Position numbers and translations under genes: made by a program. The notes beneath the pieces were generated by a model. That model was not told the DNA's origin and made no database searches. It saw nothing but the letters and a program-made list of their open reading frames with translations. From Pedobacter petrophilus (GTDB lineage: Bacteria > Bacteroidota > Bacteroidia > Sphingobacteriales > Sphingobacteriaceae), in contig NZ_WKKH01000004.1 of the NCBI RefSeq assembly GCF_009674725.1, positions 62,001 to 126,000 of the forward strand: DNA of 64,000 nucleotides, in the 5' to 3' direction. This document shows positions 62,792 through 64,000 of this stretch, piece after piece (positions within the stretch are counted from its first letter, which is position 1; each line of letters opens with the position of its first letter).

Positions 62792-63637
62792 ATGGCTTGG
62801 TTTAAGAGAGAAAATAAAGGTATCATCACCACAACGGAAGAGAAGAAAGAGGCACCGGATGGCGTGTGGAATAAGTGTCCAAATTGCAAAAAACCGCTAC
62901 ATCAAACAGAATTGCAGGAAAACAAATACGTTTGTCACTACTGTAATTACCATTTGAGGGTAGGTTCTAAAGAATATTTTGAAGTTTTATTTGATAACAA
63001 TGAATTTAAAGAGCTTTTTGCAAACCTAACATCCGGCGATCCATTAAACTTCAACGACAACAAACCTTATACTGATAGAATTGTAGAAAGTCAGGCTAAA
63101 ACTGGTCTAAAAGACGCAATCCGGGCAGGTGTAGGTAAAATTGATGGGCAGGAACTCGTAATTGCCTGTATGGATTTTGCCTTCATTGGCGGATCTATGG
63201 GTTCGGTAGTAGGTGAGAAAATTGCCCGTTCCATCGATCATTCCATTAAACATAAAATTCCATTCCTCATGATTTCAAAATCAGGAGGTGCACGAATGAT
63301 GGAAGCTGCATTTTCATTAATGCAAATGGCTAAGACTTCAGCTAAACTCGCCTTATTGAGCCAGGCAAAAATCCCATATATTTCTTTATTAACAGACCCT
63401 ACCACTGGTGGCGTTACTGCATCATATGCCATGCTCGGCGATATTAACGTTGCAGAACCCGGTGCTTTAATCGGCTTTGCTGGTCCGAGGGTAATCAAAG
63501 AAACCATTAAAAAAGATCTTCCAAAGGGTTTCCAGACATCAGAATTTGTTCTGGAGCATGGATTTCTTGATTTTATCGTAGATAGAAGAGCAATGAAAGC
63601 AAAATTAAGTGCTTTTATAAAGATGATGAATAATTAA
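62792..63637 (+). CDS. accD: Acetyl-CoA carboxylase carboxyltransferase subunit beta
   Basis: A 281-residue subunit from ATG 62792 ([10 protein letters not shown]). Zinc ribbon CPNCKK (Cys29, Cys32) and CHYCNYH (Cys48, Cys51), then the crotonase-type carboxyltransferase core [37 protein letters not shown] and [16 protein letters not shown]. With AccA it transfers the carboxyl group from biotin to acetyl-CoA. The longer frame from 62714 adds a hydrophobic stretch that is not part of AccD. A terminator follows. Confidence 0.97.
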   Translation: MAWFKRENKGIITTTEEKKEAPDGVWNKCPNCKKPLHQTELQENKYVCHYCNYHLRVGSKEYFEVLFDNNEFKELFANLTSGDPLNFNDNKPYTDRIVESQAKTGLKDAIRAGVGKIDGQELVIACMDFAFIGGSMGSVVGEKIARSIDHSIKHKIPFLMISKSGGARMMEAAFSLMQMAKTSAKLALLSQAKIPYISLLTDPTTGGVTASYAMLGDINVAEPGALIGFAGPRVIKETIKKDLPKGFQTSEFVLEHGFLDFIVDRRAMKAKLSAFIKMMNN

Positions 63638-63656
63638 TTTGGTAAAAAATAATAAG

Positions 63657-63702
63657 AAAAGCAGGGCTTGAAATACTTCGGTTATTTCAGTCCTGCTTTT
63701 TG
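63657..63702 (+). terminator. Terminator of accD
   Basis: AAAAGCAGGGCTTGAAATA and TATTTCAGTCCTGCTTTT form a long stem with a T tail. Confidence 0.88.
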
Positions 63703-64000
63703 CTTTTAGTCCCGATAAAAATCGGGAGCTACCGCGGCAATCAGGTTTAGATAATATTGGGCTGTGATTCTTAGCAATGACAGTTTCCTTTCTAAAACCT
63801 AAAATGTTTAGGTTAACTTGAATGAATATTTAGGCCGCCTGTTGAAACAGGACGGAATGAGGGTGATAGCGACCGCTTTAGACACCTTGCATTTCATCGC
63901 CATTGAATTTAAGCAATGGCAATCATCATAATTGCGATTCCATACCTAACTATCTTTAAACACATTTCCTCCATCCGTTGAAACAGGACGGCAATGATGG
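63703..64000. other. Gene-free end with repeated intergenic sequences
   Basis: Hairpin TCCCGAT-AAAA-ATCGGGA at 63709-63727; a 15-bp sequence GTTGAAACAGGACGG occurs at 63841-63855 and 63977-63991, 136 bp apart, inside a hairpin-like CCTGTTGAAACAGG. No gene seen; the window is cut here. Confidence 0.6.

Noticed and set aside
63841..63991. Possible CRISPR repeat pair
   Set aside because: Only two copies 136 bp apart, no regular spacer length and no cas genes in the window.
1..64000. tRNA, rRNA, tmRNA and RNase P genes
   Set aside because: No TTCRANNC-type T-loop, CCA-like end or conserved rRNA core was seen in the gaps; absence by eye is not proof.

Overview
The window reads as chromosomal DNA of a Bacteroidota bacterium, most likely a Sphingobacteriaceae member close to Pedobacter. 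Evidence: AT-rich sequence, many promoters of the Bacteroidota type (TTTG-N19-TAnnTTTG), lipoproteins with Cys-ending signal peptides, a type IX secretion C-terminal domain, a fused SecDF, and mostly housekeeping genes of that phylum. No rRNA, tRNA, integrase, transposase or CRISPR array was seen. The genus is inferred; the phylum is well supported.

Layout: 0-3.3 kb, two paralogous deacetylase lipoproteins with a PH-domain gene between them and a DUF3298 lipoprotein. 3.4-5.8 kb, small reverse-strand genes (Gre-like factor, DUF1801, nitroreductase, a helical protein, a 49-residue exported peptide). 6.2-11.1 kb, ABC-F protein, DUF4397 lipoprotein, ECF sigma factor with a membrane-anchored barrel partner, and a small secreted protein. 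11.1-25.3 kb, SlyD/YyaL pair, DUF1016 nuclease plus dipeptide epimerase, GH25, methyltransferase, MFS, GH43, M20 dipeptidase, T9SS-exported SGNH hydrolase and a pair of bacterial PH membrane proteins. 25.8-33.9 kb, UvrD/PcrA helicase, a lipoprotein, aldo/keto reductase and SMC. 34-41 kb, antitoxin with a broken PIN toxin, M28 peptidase, BlaI/M56 pair, an AAA_14-DUF4143 ATPase that has split off a copy of the rsmG 3' end, rsmG and a glycosyltransferase. 40.8-43.9 kb, tgt, an LptF/LptG-type permease and an EamA transporter, then a 1.4-kb gene-free stretch. 45.3-64 kb, a metalloprotease/propeller/barrel protein, pirin, metZ, OsmC, ispE, thyA-folA, secDF, ndh, HMG-CoA lyase-like protein, GNAT, iron permease-like protein, fba and accD.

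The most striking non-gene signal is a set of at least eleven short tandem arrays with an exact or near-exact 7-bp period in the gaps between genes. Four consecutive gaps between 49.9 and 53.0 kb each carry one or two, and two arrays run into stop codons (the 5045-5644 gene and ndh). Other second-look items: an 83-bp duplication of the rsmG 3' end flanking the DUF4143 ATPase gene (1,444-bp period); an inverted-repeat element that begins at the thyA stop codon and encodes folA residues 8-15; three identical-spacing dyads over the blaI-like promoter; a 29-bp perfect palindrome inside the DUF1016 gene; and catalytic or metal-ligand replacements in the ABC-F, M28 and Tgt proteins.

All calls are from reading the sequence; no database search was run. 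Family names rest on recognised motifs and length. Promoter calls rest on match to the published Bacteroidota consensus and position.
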